DNA from: Staphylococcus warneri
Lineage (GTDB): Bacteria; Bacillota; Bacilli; Staphylococcales; Staphylococcaceae
Direction: 5' to 3'
Length of the DNA: 64,000 nucleotides
Assembly: GCF_900636385.1 (NCBI RefSeq)
Contig: NZ_LR134269.1
Span: forward strand, 496,001 to 560,000
In this document: positions 55,917 to 64,000 of the stretch, in pieces
Numbering within the stretch: position 1 is the first letter of the stretch
Layout: the number at the start of each line of letters is the position of its first letter
Program-made: the position numbers and the translations under genes
Notes under the pieces: model-generated
What the model saw: only the letters and a program-made list of their open reading frames with translations
The model's database searches: none
Told to the model about the DNA's origin: nothing

Positions 55917-56975
55917 ATGAAATTAGCATGGAATGAAATTAAATTTTATAAGTTTAGATATGTATTAATCATGTTAATCATAATCTTATTAAGCTTAATG
56001 GTGCTATTTATTAGTGGTTTAGCACAAGGACTAGCTAGAGAAAATGTTTCTTTGTTCGATCAATTTAAATCAACACATTATATAACTCAAGATATGAAAG
56101 AACCTCAGATTGAAAAATCTCAACTATCTCCAAAACAGCAAATGAAAATTAATAAGGAGACTAACATAAAGCCTACTCAAATGAATTTACAAAGTTTAGA
56201 AGTGGCGGGTAATAATGATGAAGATGTACTCACAATGTATTCTCCACAAGAACAACAATTTGATTTGAAAGAAGGGCAACTACCTACAAAGCACAATCAA
56301 ATTGCAGTGAATCAAAAACTGACAGGTGAAGGTATTAAAATAGGGGATGTTATTCAGTTCAAGCACCATCAACAAACATATAAAGTCACAGGTATTCTTG
56401 ATGATGCAATGTATGCACATAGCTCTATCGTATTGATGGATCAAAAGGGATTCCAGGATATTAATAAACAATATGCATCATTTTATCCAATTAAAACTTT
56501 ATCTCAACAGAAAGAAAAACAATTAAACGATATTCCAGGCATCAAAGTGACGAATACCGACGAATTGAAAACAAACATTGCAAGTTATCAAGCCGAACAA
56601 GCACCGTTAAATATGATGGTGATTAGCCTTTTCGTTATTACAGCAATCGTTCTGAGTGCTTTCTTCTATGTCATGACCATTCAAAAAATATCAGAAATTG
56701 GCATTTTAAAAGCAATTGGAATCAAAACTAGACATTTACTGACGTCTTTATTACTTCAAATTTTAATTGTGACATTATTATCCGTAGTCATTTCAGTCGG
56801 TATAATTGCTGGTATTGCTATGATTTTACCTGTGACAATGCCGTTTCACTTAACTACTATTAACTATCTTTTAGTAATTAGTATTTTTATCATCGTCGCT
56901 ATTATCGGTGCGTTATTATCATTCATTAAAGTTATTAAAGTTGATCCTATAGAAGCAATTGGAGGTGGAGAATAA
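55917..56975 (+). CDS. hrtB: HrtB, haem-regulated ABC transporter permease
   Basis: HrtB is the membrane part of the haem exporter HrtAB. The 352-residue MacB-like protein has a helix at 15-37, a large extracellular domain (about 40-225) and three C-terminal helices of FtsX type ([19 protein letters not shown] onward, with [16 protein letters not shown]). The final GGGE runs into hrtA with a one-base overlap. Control is by the HssR repeat at 55847. Confidence 0.93.
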   Translation: MKLAWNEIKFYKFRYVLIMLIIILLSLMVLFISGLAQGLARENVSLFDQFKSTHYITQDMKEPQIEKSQLSPKQQMKINKETNIKPTQMNLQSLEVAGNNDEDVLTMYSPQEQQFDLKEGQLPTKHNQIAVNQKLTGEGIKIGDVIQFKHHQQTYKVTGILDDAMYAHSSIVLMDQKGFQDINKQYASFYPIKTLSQQKEKQLNDIPGIKVTNTDELKTNIASYQAEQAPLNMMVISLFVITAIVLSAFFYVMTIQKISEIGILKAIGIKTRHLLTSLLLQILIVTLLSVVISVGIIAGIAMILPVTMPFHLTTINYLLVISIFIIVAIIGALLSFIKVIKVDPIEAIGGGE

Positions 56976-57652
56976 TGTCATTACAAGTTAACCATATTGT
57001 GAAAACATTTGGTAAGGGAGAGACTGAAACAAAGGTATTGAAAGATATTGATATCACGGTGGAACCAGGAGAGTTTATTATACTTTCAGGTGCCTCAGGT
57101 TCAGGAAAATCTACGCTTTTATCCATTCTAGGTGGTTTACTTTCTCAAACAAAAGGAGAGATTAATTATCAAGGAAAGCCATTATTTTCAAATACTCAAC
57201 GTAATACTGAACGCCGTTTAACGGATATTGGATTTATATTCCAATCATCACATTTAGTCCCTTATTTATCAGTGTTGGACCAACTAACAATTGTAGGACG
57301 AGAAGCAGGAATGTCAAAAAAGGAAGCAAATCAACGTGCATCGAAGTTATTGAGTGACATTGGATTATCAGACAAATTAAATGCCTTTCCTCATATGTTA
57401 TCGGGTGGACAAAAACAAAGAGTTGCAATTATGCGAGCATTGATGAATAATCCTAAACTGTTACTAGCAGATGAACCAACAGCTAGTTTAGATGCTCAAC
57501 GAGCAATATCTGTTGTAAAAATGATTAAAAAGGAAATTATAAATAATGATATGTGTGGGATTATGGTCACACATGACCAACGATTATTTGAATATGCTGA
57601 TAAAATGATTTATCTTGATGATGGTAAGATTGTAAAACATATAACATTATAG
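56975..57652 (+). CDS. hrtA: HrtA, haem-regulated ABC transporter ATPase
   Basis: HrtA drives haem export through HrtB. The 225-residue ATPase has Walker [14 protein letters not shown]-loop [10 protein letters not shown], signature [11 protein letters not shown], Walker [13 protein letters not shown] and the switch His in VTHDQR. It is of the MacB/LolD type. Its ATG overlaps the hrtB stop (TAATG). It ends in a clear terminator. Confidence 0.94.
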   Translation: MSLQVNHIVKTFGKGETETKVLKDIDITVEPGEFIILSGASGSGKSTLLSILGGLLSQTKGEINYQGKPLFSNTQRNTERRLTDIGFIFQSSHLVPYLSVLDQLTIVGREAGMSKKEANQRASKLLSDIGLSDKLNAFPHMLSGGQKQRVAIMRALMNNPKLLLADEPTASLDAQRAISVVKMIKKEIINNDMCGIMVTHDQRLFEYADKMIYLDDGKIVKHITL

Positions 57653-57662
57653 GATATTTATA

Positions 57663-57714
57663 AAAAAAGTGTCTTATGTACGTCATAAAAGTAACGTATA
57701 TAAGACACTTTTTA
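57663..57714. terminator. Bidirectional terminator after hrtBA
   Basis: AAAAAGTGTCTTATGTACGT and ACGTATATAAGACACTTTTT form a nearly perfect 20-base stem between convergent genes. Its right arm reaches the stop of the YdcF-like gene. Confidence 0.9.
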
Positions 57715-58674
57715 TTTAATCCATAAAATGATGATACTTATCCAAAATGTGAGTGCAAAATATATTGTTAAAAGTAATCGATATTGATACATCACACCTA
57801 AAAAGTCTCTAATTAAAGCAATATGGAAGAAATGATAGGGCGTATGACTGCCAACACCATAAGTTGGAATATCTAAATTTTTTGCTAATTTGAGTGCCCG
57901 CAATATATGAAATTGGCTTGTTACACATACTATCTTTGGCATATTAACGAAATAGTCATGAATAATGTCTTTAGAATATACAAAGTTTGTGTGTGTATTG
58001 GTAGATTGTTGTTCTAATAAAATATTGTCATTGGGTACACCCTGTTTAATCAAATATCGTTGCATTGCGATTGACTCTGGTATAGGTTCATCTGGACCTT
58101 GTCCACCTGATACTAGTAATTTAGGCTTATGTTCAGAATAATGATAAATTTCAAGTGCGCGGTCCAATCGTTCTTTTAACATTGGTGTCACTTCTTCAGT
58201 AAATATACCTGCTCCTAATACAATAATTAAATCCACTGATTGATTGAAATGACGTGAACCAAATGTGGATGACCACGTGAGATAACAAAGAAATGCAAAT
58301 AATGTTGTAAAACCGATCAAACTTAGCCATAATGCAATGCCATTAATAATAACTAAAGGTGACAGGCTAATATAGAAGCAAGCACTCATAAATAATATTA
58401 AACGCATGATGCTTAAACACATTTGCTTAATAAAATGACGACCACGCTGATTAAACAGAATAGCATGATGTTTTAATAAACAAAATGCTATTAAAATGAG
58501 CATAAGGATAATTAATTCATACGGAATGCTATAGGTAATGAGATGAAATATTAAATTAAAGAAACCTAATATAATAGTAGAAATAAATCCTGTCACGCTT
58601 AATGTGATGTATTGGTTGATCAATAATGACAAGATTATCAAGATGATTACTAACGTTAAAATCAATGGAATCAT
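57712..58674 (-). CDS. YdcF/SanA-like DUF218 membrane protein
   Basis: The 320-residue protein has about four or five N-terminal membrane helices and a C-terminal helix around a DUF218 domain. The domain carries LIIVLGAGIF, LKERLDRALEIY, LVSGGQGPDEP, ESIAMQRYLIKQGVP and STNTHTNFVYS, the pattern of YdcF/SanA proteins linked to envelope integrity. I start at ATG 58674 (MIPLILTLV) because AGAGGTG lies just before it; a longer start at 58701 lacks one. Confidence 0.85.
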   Translation of the reverse strand: MIPLILTLVIILIILSLLINQYITLSVTGFISTIILGFFNLIFHLITYSIPYELIILMLILIAFCLLKHHAILFNQRGRHFIKQMCLSIMRLILFMSACFYISLSPLVIINGIALWLSLIGFTTLFAFLCYLTWSSTFGSRHFNQSVDLIIVLGAGIFTEEVTPMLKERLDRALEIYHYSEHKPKLLVSGGQGPDEPIPESIAMQRYLIKQGVPNDNILLEQQSTNTHTNFVYSKDIIHDYFVNMPKIVCVTSQFHILRALKLAKNLDIPTYGVGSHTPYHFFHIALIRDFLGVMYQYRLLLTIYFALTFWISIIILWIK

Positions 58675-58853
58675 GCGCACACCTCTATATTGTATGTACA
58701 TATAAATGTAGTTGATAGTAAATAAATAAGCAACTCAAAAGATATTGTGATAAAACTGTTTTAAAGGTTTCATTTTATAATTTTTCTTGATATCATTTAT
58801 AGGATGAAAAATAAATAATTTATATAAATCAACACGGTCTTGAGGAGATATAT

Positions 58854-59312
58854 ATGACTAGACAATTAGAAGATCATATCGCATTTTTAGAAATGTTTAT
58901 TAATAATGTAAATACTTTAACGGCTAAATTGTTGAAAGATTTACAAAATGAATATGGCATTTCTGTCGAACAATCCAATGTACTAGCTATGCTTAATAAT
59001 GAATCCATGACAATAAGTCAAATTACAGAAAAGCAAGGTGTTAATAAAGCGGCGGTGAGTAGAAGAATTAGTAAGTTATTAGATGCTGGATTAGTTGTTC
59101 TAGAAAAGCCTAATGCTAATATCGATTAAAGGCTTAAGTTTATAACTTTATCTAAAAAAGGAAAGTCATACATGGAGAAGCGTAAAACATTGATTAATGA
59201 TATCGCAATGGATTTTACAAAAGATTTTTCTTCTGAAGATTTGGATCAAGTTAGACATGTCTTAGAAGTTATTAATTATAGAATGACAAATTACAGTTCT
59301 AAATTATCTTAA
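58854..59312 (+). pseudogene. tcaR: TcaR, MarR-family repressor, interrupted by an in-frame TAA
   Basis: TcaR is a MarR-type regulator known to repress the ica biofilm operon and to affect spa and teicoplanin tolerance. The first 91 codons encode an intact N-terminus and recognition helix ([20 protein letters not shown]). Codon 92 (59127-59129) is TAA exactly where TcaR has Gln in the wing motif DQR. The same frame then continues with RLKFITLSKKGKSYMEKRK and stops at 59310-59312, giving the normal 152-codon length. The product would lack half the wing and the C-terminal dimer helices, so it should be inactive. CAA to TAA is a single transition. The gene lies directly before tcaA, as in S. aureus. 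Confidence 0.9.
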
Positions 59313-59566
59313 ATATCATTAAATCTACACTATACATAATAGAAGTTTTAGGAATATAATTTGATAGTAGATTAGTCATAAGACTAAATATGTATGTTGT
59401 TGGAAATCATTTAGTTATATAATGAAATTATCTGTAATAATAGAATGTATATTGATTGAATTATTGAAATTAATAATAAATTAATCGTTTTTAACAATAG
59501 ATATAAATCGTAGATGGAAATTATTTTAAACTGACGAGTGTTTGGAAATTGAGTAGAGGTGATAAG

Positions 59567-60982
59567 ATGAAACAGTGCCCTCAGTGTGGTGCTTCTGTGG
59601 AGAAGGATGCACACACTTGTCAAAATTGTGGCCAGTCAATAAAAACAGAAACAAAGCATAAAAGTAAGCAAAATAATAGTGAACAGCATCAAAGCAACAC
59701 AAATCAATCTTCAGATAAAACAACAAATATAAAGATTAGAAAGATTGTACCAGTTGCCATTATATTTTTTATTATCATCTTATTGGTCATTTTATTCTTC
59801 CTTTTAAGAAATTTTAATTCACCTAATGCTCAAACAAAAATATTAGTCAATGCGATAGACAATGACGATAATCAAAAAGTGGCTACATTACTCAGTACTA
59901 AAGATAATAAGGTAGATCCTGATGAAGCTTCTGCATATATTAAATATATTAAAAAAGAAGTAGGAATTAAAAACTTTATTAGAGATGTCAGAAATACAGT
60001 TGATAAATTAAATAAGAGTCATTCTAGCGTGGCATCTTATATTCAAACAAGAGATGGCCAAGATGTGTTACGCGTAAGTAAAAATGGTACACGATATCTT
60101 ATATTTGATAATATGAGTTTTAATGCACCGACGAAACAACCGGTTGTCAAACCAAAAGTAGATACAAAATATGAATTTAAATCCGGTGGTAAACGTAAAA
60201 AAGTAATTGCAGAAGCGGATAAAACAACGCCATTAGGCCATTTTATTCCAGGTGATTATAGTATAGATGCTACTAAAGAAACTAAAAATGGTGTGTTTAG
60301 TGGGAAACTTGACTTTGATTTTAAAGCTACCAATAGTGAGACCGTCAATGTGACTGAAGATTTTGATGAAGCACATCTCAATATTAAATTAAAAGGTGCT
60401 TCTAAACTTACAGATAAATCGAAAAAAGTAATCATTAATGATCGTACGTTATCATATTCAAATTCTAAAGAATATGGACCATATCCTAAGAATAAAGATA
60501 TTACCGTCTCCGCGGAAGGTTCAGCTAAAGATAAAACTTTCGAATCAGAAACTAAGACGATCAAAGCATCAAAACTCAAAGATAATACCACAATTACCTT
60601 AGACTTCGATAGTGATGAAATTGATAAATACGTGGCTAAAAAAGAAAAAGAAGAAAATAGTTTGAAAAACAAACTTACTCAATTTTTTAGCGGATACTCT
60701 TTAGCATTAAATTCAGCATTGAATGAGAATAACTTTGACTTAATATCAAGTTACTTTAAGAAAAATTCATCATTATATGACACGATGAAACATCAATTAG
60801 AGAATAATCAATTAGTATCATTTCAAACATCTCAAGTCATAAGTGCAAGTCAAAGTGGAGATAAAGTTAAAGCGACAATCCAACAAATAAATGAAAATGG
60901 GCAATTGATTAATAAAGACTACGAATTAGAAGAAACATCTAAAGGTAATGATTTTAATTTAATTAAAGCATCAAATGAATAA
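59567..60982 (+). CDS. tcaA: TcaA, teicoplanin-associated membrane protein with zinc ribbon
   Basis: The 471-residue protein has a cytoplasmic zinc ribbon at the start (Cys4-x2-Cys7, Cys18-x2-Cys21), a polar Gln/Asn/Lys linker, one membrane helix at about 60-82, and a large extracytoplasmic region of repeated beta domains (TcaA/YvbJ type). In S. aureus TcaA alters glycopeptide susceptibility and wall teichoic acid presentation. I start at ATG 59567 (MKQCPQCG) after AGAGGTG, not at an upstream ATG at 59549. The gene is intact, unlike tcaR. Confidence 0.92.
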   Translation: MKQCPQCGASVEKDAHTCQNCGQSIKTETKHKSKQNNSEQHQSNTNQSSDKTTNIKIRKIVPVAIIFFIIILLVILFFLLRNFNSPNAQTKILVNAIDNDDNQKVATLLSTKDNKVDPDEASAYIKYIKKEVGIKNFIRDVRNTVDKLNKSHSSVASYIQTRDGQDVLRVSKNGTRYLIFDNMSFNAPTKQPVVKPKVDTKYEFKSGGKRKKVIAEADKTTPLGHFIPGDYSIDATKETKNGVFSGKLDFDFKATNSETVNVTEDFDEAHLNIKLKGASKLTDKSKKVIINDRTLSYSNSKEYGPYPKNKDITVSAEGSAKDKTFESETKTIKASKLKDNTTITLDFDSDEIDKYVAKKEKEENSLKNKLTQFFSGYSLALNSALNENNFDLISSYFKKNSSLYDTMKHQLENNQLVSFQTSQVISASQSGDKVKATIQQINENGQLINKDYELEETSKGNDFNLIKASNE

Positions 60983-61018
60983 TAGTAATGATGGACGTAG
61001 GACAAGTGATCTTATTAT

Positions 61019-61049
61019 AGAAGCGGGCACTGTTCTGCTTCTGTTTTTT
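61019..61049 (+). terminator. Terminator of tcaA
   Basis: AGAAGC and GCTTCT pair around a 12-base loop and are followed by GTTTTTT. Confidence 0.7.
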
Positions 61050-61153
61050 ATAGGGATAAAAATCCAATTGCATAAAATAGAATGTATAGCGTAATATATT
61101 GATATATGTAAAAATAAAGCCATTTGCTAAAAAATATTAAGGTGGTTTCAAAA

Positions 61154-62356
61154 ATGAATCAAAAGGTACAATCAAAAAAACAATCCCCTATATTTGTAAT
61201 CATCTTAGGTGCACTAACAGCTATTGGTGCATTATCGATAGATATGTTTTTACCGGGATTACCAGAAATCAAAAATGACTTTCATACCACAACGTCTAAT
61301 GCACAACTCACATTATCGTTATTTATGATTGGGTTAGCGTTAGGAAACTTATTTGCAGGTCCGATATCAGATGCTACCGGCAGAAAGAAACCGTTATGGA
61401 TATCAATGTTCATTTATACGTTAGCAAGTTTAGGTATTGTCTTTGTCACGAATATCGAAATAATGATTGCATTACGCTTTATTCAAGGTGTAACAGGTGG
61501 GGCGGCTTCCGTCATTTCAAGAGCTATTGCCAGTGATATGTATAAAGGCAAAGAGTTAACTAAATTTTTATCATTGCTCATGTTAGTAAATGGTGTTGCA
61601 CCTGTTATCGCTCCGGCTATCGGTGGTGTTATCTTAAGCTTAGCCGTATGGAGAATGGTATTTATTATACTAACTGTCTTTGGCATACTCATGGTTATTG
61701 GTTCTCTAACCAAAGTGCCTGAGTCTTTACAGGACGATGAAAAAGATAGTGATGGTATTAAAGAAATGTTTAAAAACTTTAAACATTTATTAGAGACACC
61801 TAAGTTTGTGTTGCCTATGTTAATCCAAGGCTTTTCTTTTATTATGTTATTTACTTATATCTCAGCATCACCATTCATTATTCAAAAAATATATGGTATG
61901 TCAGCTCTACAATTTAGTATTATGTTTGCAGCAATTGGTATTACATTAATTATTTCAAGCCAATTAGTAGGTGTGCTTGTCGATCGAATAGAGAGACGAC
62001 AACTGTTGAAAATTGTGACATATATTCAAGTGCTTGGCGTTGTGATAGTTGCTATTACACTACTAAATCATTTGAGTTTTTGGATATTAGTCATTGGTTT
62101 TATTATTTTAGTTGCACCGGTTACAGCCGTTGCAAGTTTAGGTTTTTCAATTGCTATGGATGAAAGTACAAGAGGGAGAGGTAGTGCTTCTAGTTTATTA
62201 GGATTGGTACAATTTCTATTAGGAGGACTTATGTCATCATTAGTTAATGTGATGGGTGAACATAATGTGATACCTTATGTGGTGATTATTAGTATGACAG
62301 CAGTGATTATGATTATTTTACAAACCATTTATACGAGACTACAACGTCGATCTTAA
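61154..62356 (+). CDS. tcaB: TcaB, Bcr/CflA-type MFS drug transporter
   Basis: The 400-residue protein has twelve membrane helices and the Bcr/CflA signatures GALTAIGALSIDMFLPGLPEI and LGNLFAGPISDATGRKKPL, plus the motif C-like RFIQGVTGGAASVISRAIASD. It is the third member of the tcaRAB cluster and exports an unknown compound. I start at ATG 61154 (MNQKVQSKKQS) after AAGGTGGT; an ATG at 61124 in frame lacks a ribosome site. Confidence 0.9.
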   Translation: MNQKVQSKKQSPIFVIILGALTAIGALSIDMFLPGLPEIKNDFHTTTSNAQLTLSLFMIGLALGNLFAGPISDATGRKKPLWISMFIYTLASLGIVFVTNIEIMIALRFIQGVTGGAASVISRAIASDMYKGKELTKFLSLLMLVNGVAPVIAPAIGGVILSLAVWRMVFIILTVFGILMVIGSLTKVPESLQDDEKDSDGIKEMFKNFKHLLETPKFVLPMLIQGFSFIMLFTYISASPFIIQKIYGMSALQFSIMFAAIGITLIISSQLVGVLVDRIERRQLLKIVTYIQVLGVVIVAITLLNHLSFWILVIGFIILVAPVTAVASLGFSIAMDESTRGRGSASSLLGLVQFLLGGLMSSLVNVMGEHNVIPYVVIISMTAVIMIILQTIYTRLQRRS

Positions 62357-62384
62357 GAATGGGTTTGATTTATAAGATAAAAAT

Positions 62385-62421
62385 AGCCAGAAAATGAGTT
62401 GCTTATGCTCATTTTCTGGCT
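62385..62421. terminator. Bidirectional terminator between tcaB and the TetR gene
   Basis: AGCCAGAAAATGAG and CTCATTTTCTGGCT form a 14-base perfect stem. Confidence 0.9.
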
Positions 62422-62429
62422 TAATTTAA

Positions 62430-62981
62430 TTATCTTTGTAATTTAATTGTATTTGCTAATAAGTTTTCAGCAATTACTTCTGGAGATTCTTTGCAACCAT
62501 TGCGTAACCAATAAAATATGACACCAACCTGTCCACCAATTGAATAGGTGATGAACAATGATTTATTTTGAATTGAATTTGGATAATCTTCAATCACATT
62601 TTCATAAGCAACCTTTGTAGCATTAAAATATTTCATTGCTAATCCTTTATTAGGATATGTAATAAATATAGCTCGATAGAATGATTCTTTGCGCTTTATA
62701 TACTTTGTAACAATTAAAAAGAATTTATATAACTTAGTTTTATCGACGCGCACACTTTCGAAATTATTATATAAAGTTTTGAGTAACTTTAAATATTTAG
62801 ATAGATGATAATTTTGAATTTGTTCCAATAAATCATATTTATCTTTATAATTATCATAAAAAGTAGAGCGGTTAACGCCACTATATGCACAAATCATTTT
62901 AATCGTAATTTCATCGAATGGATATTCATCTAATAAATTTATCATACTTTGAATAATTTTAAATTTAGCTCTTCGTTTCAT
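62430..62981 (-). CDS. TetR-family transcriptional regulator
   Basis: The 183-residue protein has an N-terminal TetR HTH (ITIKMICAYSGVNRSTFYDNYKDKYDLLEQI) and a helical C-terminal domain of the kind found in regulators of small efflux operons. It is divergent from the EmrA-like adaptor gene. A dyad in the shared region is its likely operator. The ligand is unknown. Confidence 0.87.
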   Translation of the reverse strand: MKRRAKFKIIQSMINLLDEYPFDEITIKMICAYSGVNRSTFYDNYKDKYDLLEQIQNYHLSKYLKLLKTLYNNFESVRVDKTKLYKFFLIVTKYIKRKESFYRAIFITYPNKGLAMKYFNATKVAYENVIEDYPNSIQNKSLFITYSIGGQVGVIFYWLRNGCKESPEVIAENLLANTIKLQR

Positions 62982-63004
62982 AAGCAGTCACCTTAGTCAT
63001 CAAT

Positions 63005-63029
63005 CCGACACATTTTTTTAAAGTGTCGG
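63005..63029. promoter_or_regulatory. Inverted repeat in the TetR/EmrA intergenic region
   Basis: CCGACAC and GTGTCGG pair perfectly around an 11-base AT stretch, with T-runs on the right. Its position 24 bases upstream of the TetR gene and 70 before the adaptor gene suggests an operator; a terminator-like use is also possible. Confidence 0.5.
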
Positions 63030-63098
63030 TGTTTTTTTTATCTACATGTATCTATAATAGATAAAGTGAATTTTAAAAGCAAATAGGAGGATATATTC

Positions 63099-63746
63099 AT
63101 GAAGAAAATGGTATTAATTAATATCATTACTATCATTGTGTTAATTGTTATCGGAGTAGTAGGTTTCTACTTCTGGAACAATGCAACGAGCTATGTTAGT
63201 ACTGATAACGCCAAAGTAGATGGCGATCAAATGAAAATAGCAAGTCCAGCTTCAGGTGAAATTAAATCACTTGACGTTAAGCAAGGTGAGAAACTTAAAA
63301 AAGGCGATAAAGTAGCTGAAGTAGCAGCTCAAGGCGAAGGTGGTCAATCTAAAGAGATGAGCATCAAAATGCCTAAAGATGGCACAATCGTTAAAACAGA
63401 TGGTATGGAAGGTTCAATGGCTCAAGCTGGGAACCCAATCGCTTATGCGTACAATTTAGATGATCTATATATTACTGCTAACGTTGATGAAAAAGACGTT
63501 GCTGATATTGAAAAAGGTAATGACGTTGATGTTGATATCGACGGACAAAAAGCAACTGTAAGTGGTAAAGTCGATCAAATCGGTGATGCTACAGCAGCTA
63601 GCTTCTCATTAATGCCTTCATCTAATAGTGATGGTAACTACACTAAAGTATCACAAGTTGTACCAGTTAGAATTTCTCTAGATTCTGAACCATCTAAAAA
63701 TGTTGTTCCAGGTATGAACGCTGAAGTCAAAATTCATAAAAATTAA
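63099..63746 (+). CDS. HlyD/EmrA-type membrane fusion (adaptor) protein
   Basis: The 215-residue protein has a basic start, one membrane helix (about 5-27) and a biotinyl-lipoyl-like domain (VDGDQMKIASPASGEIKSLDVKQGEKLKKGDKVAEV), then a beta-barrel with LDDLYITANVDEKDVADIEKGNDVDVDIDGQ. It is shorter than E. coli EmrA because it lacks the long coiled coil. In Gram-positives such proteins assist an MFS or ABC exporter, which probably lies beyond the right edge. RBS AGGAGG precedes the ATG. The divergent TetR is its probable repressor. Confidence 0.88.
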   Translation: MKKMVLINIITIIVLIVIGVVGFYFWNNATSYVSTDNAKVDGDQMKIASPASGEIKSLDVKQGEKLKKGDKVAEVAAQGEGGQSKEMSIKMPKDGTIVKTDGMEGSMAQAGNPIAYAYNLDDLYITANVDEKDVADIEKGNDVDVDIDGQKATVSGKVDQIGDATAASFSLMPSSNSDGNYTKVSQVVPVRISLDSEPSKNVVPGMNAEVKIHKN

Positions 63747-63758
63747 GGGGGTCATTAA

Positions 63759-64000
63759 ATGACAACGACCTTCATTATTGTTTATATTTTAATCGCGCTC
63801 ATACTTCTTGGTTTGATTAATTTCTTCGTTTCTAAAGGTAAGAAAAAAACGAAAAACCAAAAAGTGGAACAACGCTCAACAAAAGGTTCTGAGAGTCAAT
63901 CATATCAATCTAAATTTAAAGCAAGTGATTTAGAAAAATCTGAGTCACAAACATCATCTCCAAACGATTTTAGTTCTACTTCTAATCACATTGAAGATGA
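63759..64000 (+). CDS. Single-pass membrane protein with charged tail (partial)
   Basis: An open frame starts at ATG 63759, 12 bases after the EmrA-like gene, with AAGGGGG just before, and runs off the right edge. The 80 visible residues have one membrane helix (about 5-24, FIIVYILIALILLGLINFFV), then a Lys-rich and a Ser/Gln-rich stretch. It is co-transcribed with the adaptor gene. I do not recognise a family. Confidence 0.7.
   Translation, partial: MTTTFIIVYILIALILLGLINFFVSKGKKKTKNQKVEQRSTKGSESQSYQSKFKASDLEKSESQTSSPNDFSSTSNHIED

Noticed and set aside
58854..59129. A naturally short 91-residue MarR protein
   Set aside because: The downstream 60 codons in the same frame continue the TcaR sequence exactly, so truncation by a nonsense codon is the better explanation.

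Overview
The window is an AT-rich chromosomal segment of a Staphylococcus. The gene set (narGHJI-nreABC-narT, sarZ, rsp, scrA, mepRA, fepABC-tatAC, lctP-mqo, hssRS-hrtAB, tcaRAB), its order, and near-exact protein matches to remembered S. aureus and S. carnosus families place it there. Protein differences from S. aureus and some local order differences suggest a coagulase-negative species, but I cannot name the species from sequence alone. I see no rRNA, tRNA, prophage, insertion sequence or CRISPR.

Layout. 1-200 is the tail of an upstream gene, probably of the nitrite/sirohaem cluster. 381-10680 is the nitrate respiration block: narG (interrupted by an in-frame TGA), narH, narJ, narI, the oxygen/nitrate sensing system nreABC, then narT. 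10734-19555 carries hsp20, the redox regulator sarZ facing a nitroreductase, gltT, small conserved hypotheticals, the AraC-type regulator rsp, and opposite rsp a long gene-free stretch ending in a strong terminator that fits the regulatory RNA SSR42. 19940-31197 has a sucrose-type PTS permease with operators, corA, a TetR/YhgE-type exporter pair, an SDR/lipocalin-like pair facing a LysR regulator, a PAP2 phosphatase, a second SDR, and mepR-mepA. 31604-36740 has copper-handling ycnJ/ycnI-like genes, a ferredoxin-NADP reductase, a GNAT enzyme and a quinone oxidoreductase. 37072-41801 is the Fur-boxed haem/iron uptake system fepABC facing tatA-tatC. 42047-50722 is an envelope block (a fused GT2/CDP-glycerol transferase, a lipoprotein, a second CDP-glycerol transferase, a GT4 enzyme) with the lactate permease lctP in its middle. 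51158-57652 holds mqo, a LytTR/DUF3021 regulator pair, and hssRS/hrtAB for haem stress. 57712-64000 holds a YdcF-like protein, tcaR (broken by an in-frame TAA), tcaA, tcaB, a TetR regulator, an EmrA-like adaptor and a partial gene.

How it fits together. The window is rich in respiration and redox control: NreABC switches on nitrate respiration, a Rex site controls lactate permease, Mqo feeds electrons to quinone, and iron/haem is imported by Fep and detoxified by Hrt. Cognate operators are visible for several systems (NreC candidates, ScrR-type, MepR, Fur, Rex, HssR).

The most notable observations are two single-codon nonsense changes in otherwise intact genes (narG W585 to TGA and tcaR Q92 to TAA, both C.G to T.A transitions), the likely SSR42 locus beside rsp, and a family of modular hairpin arrays in intergenic regions. 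Two of these arrays share a repeated layout with conserved stems, GNRA-like loops and compensated changes.
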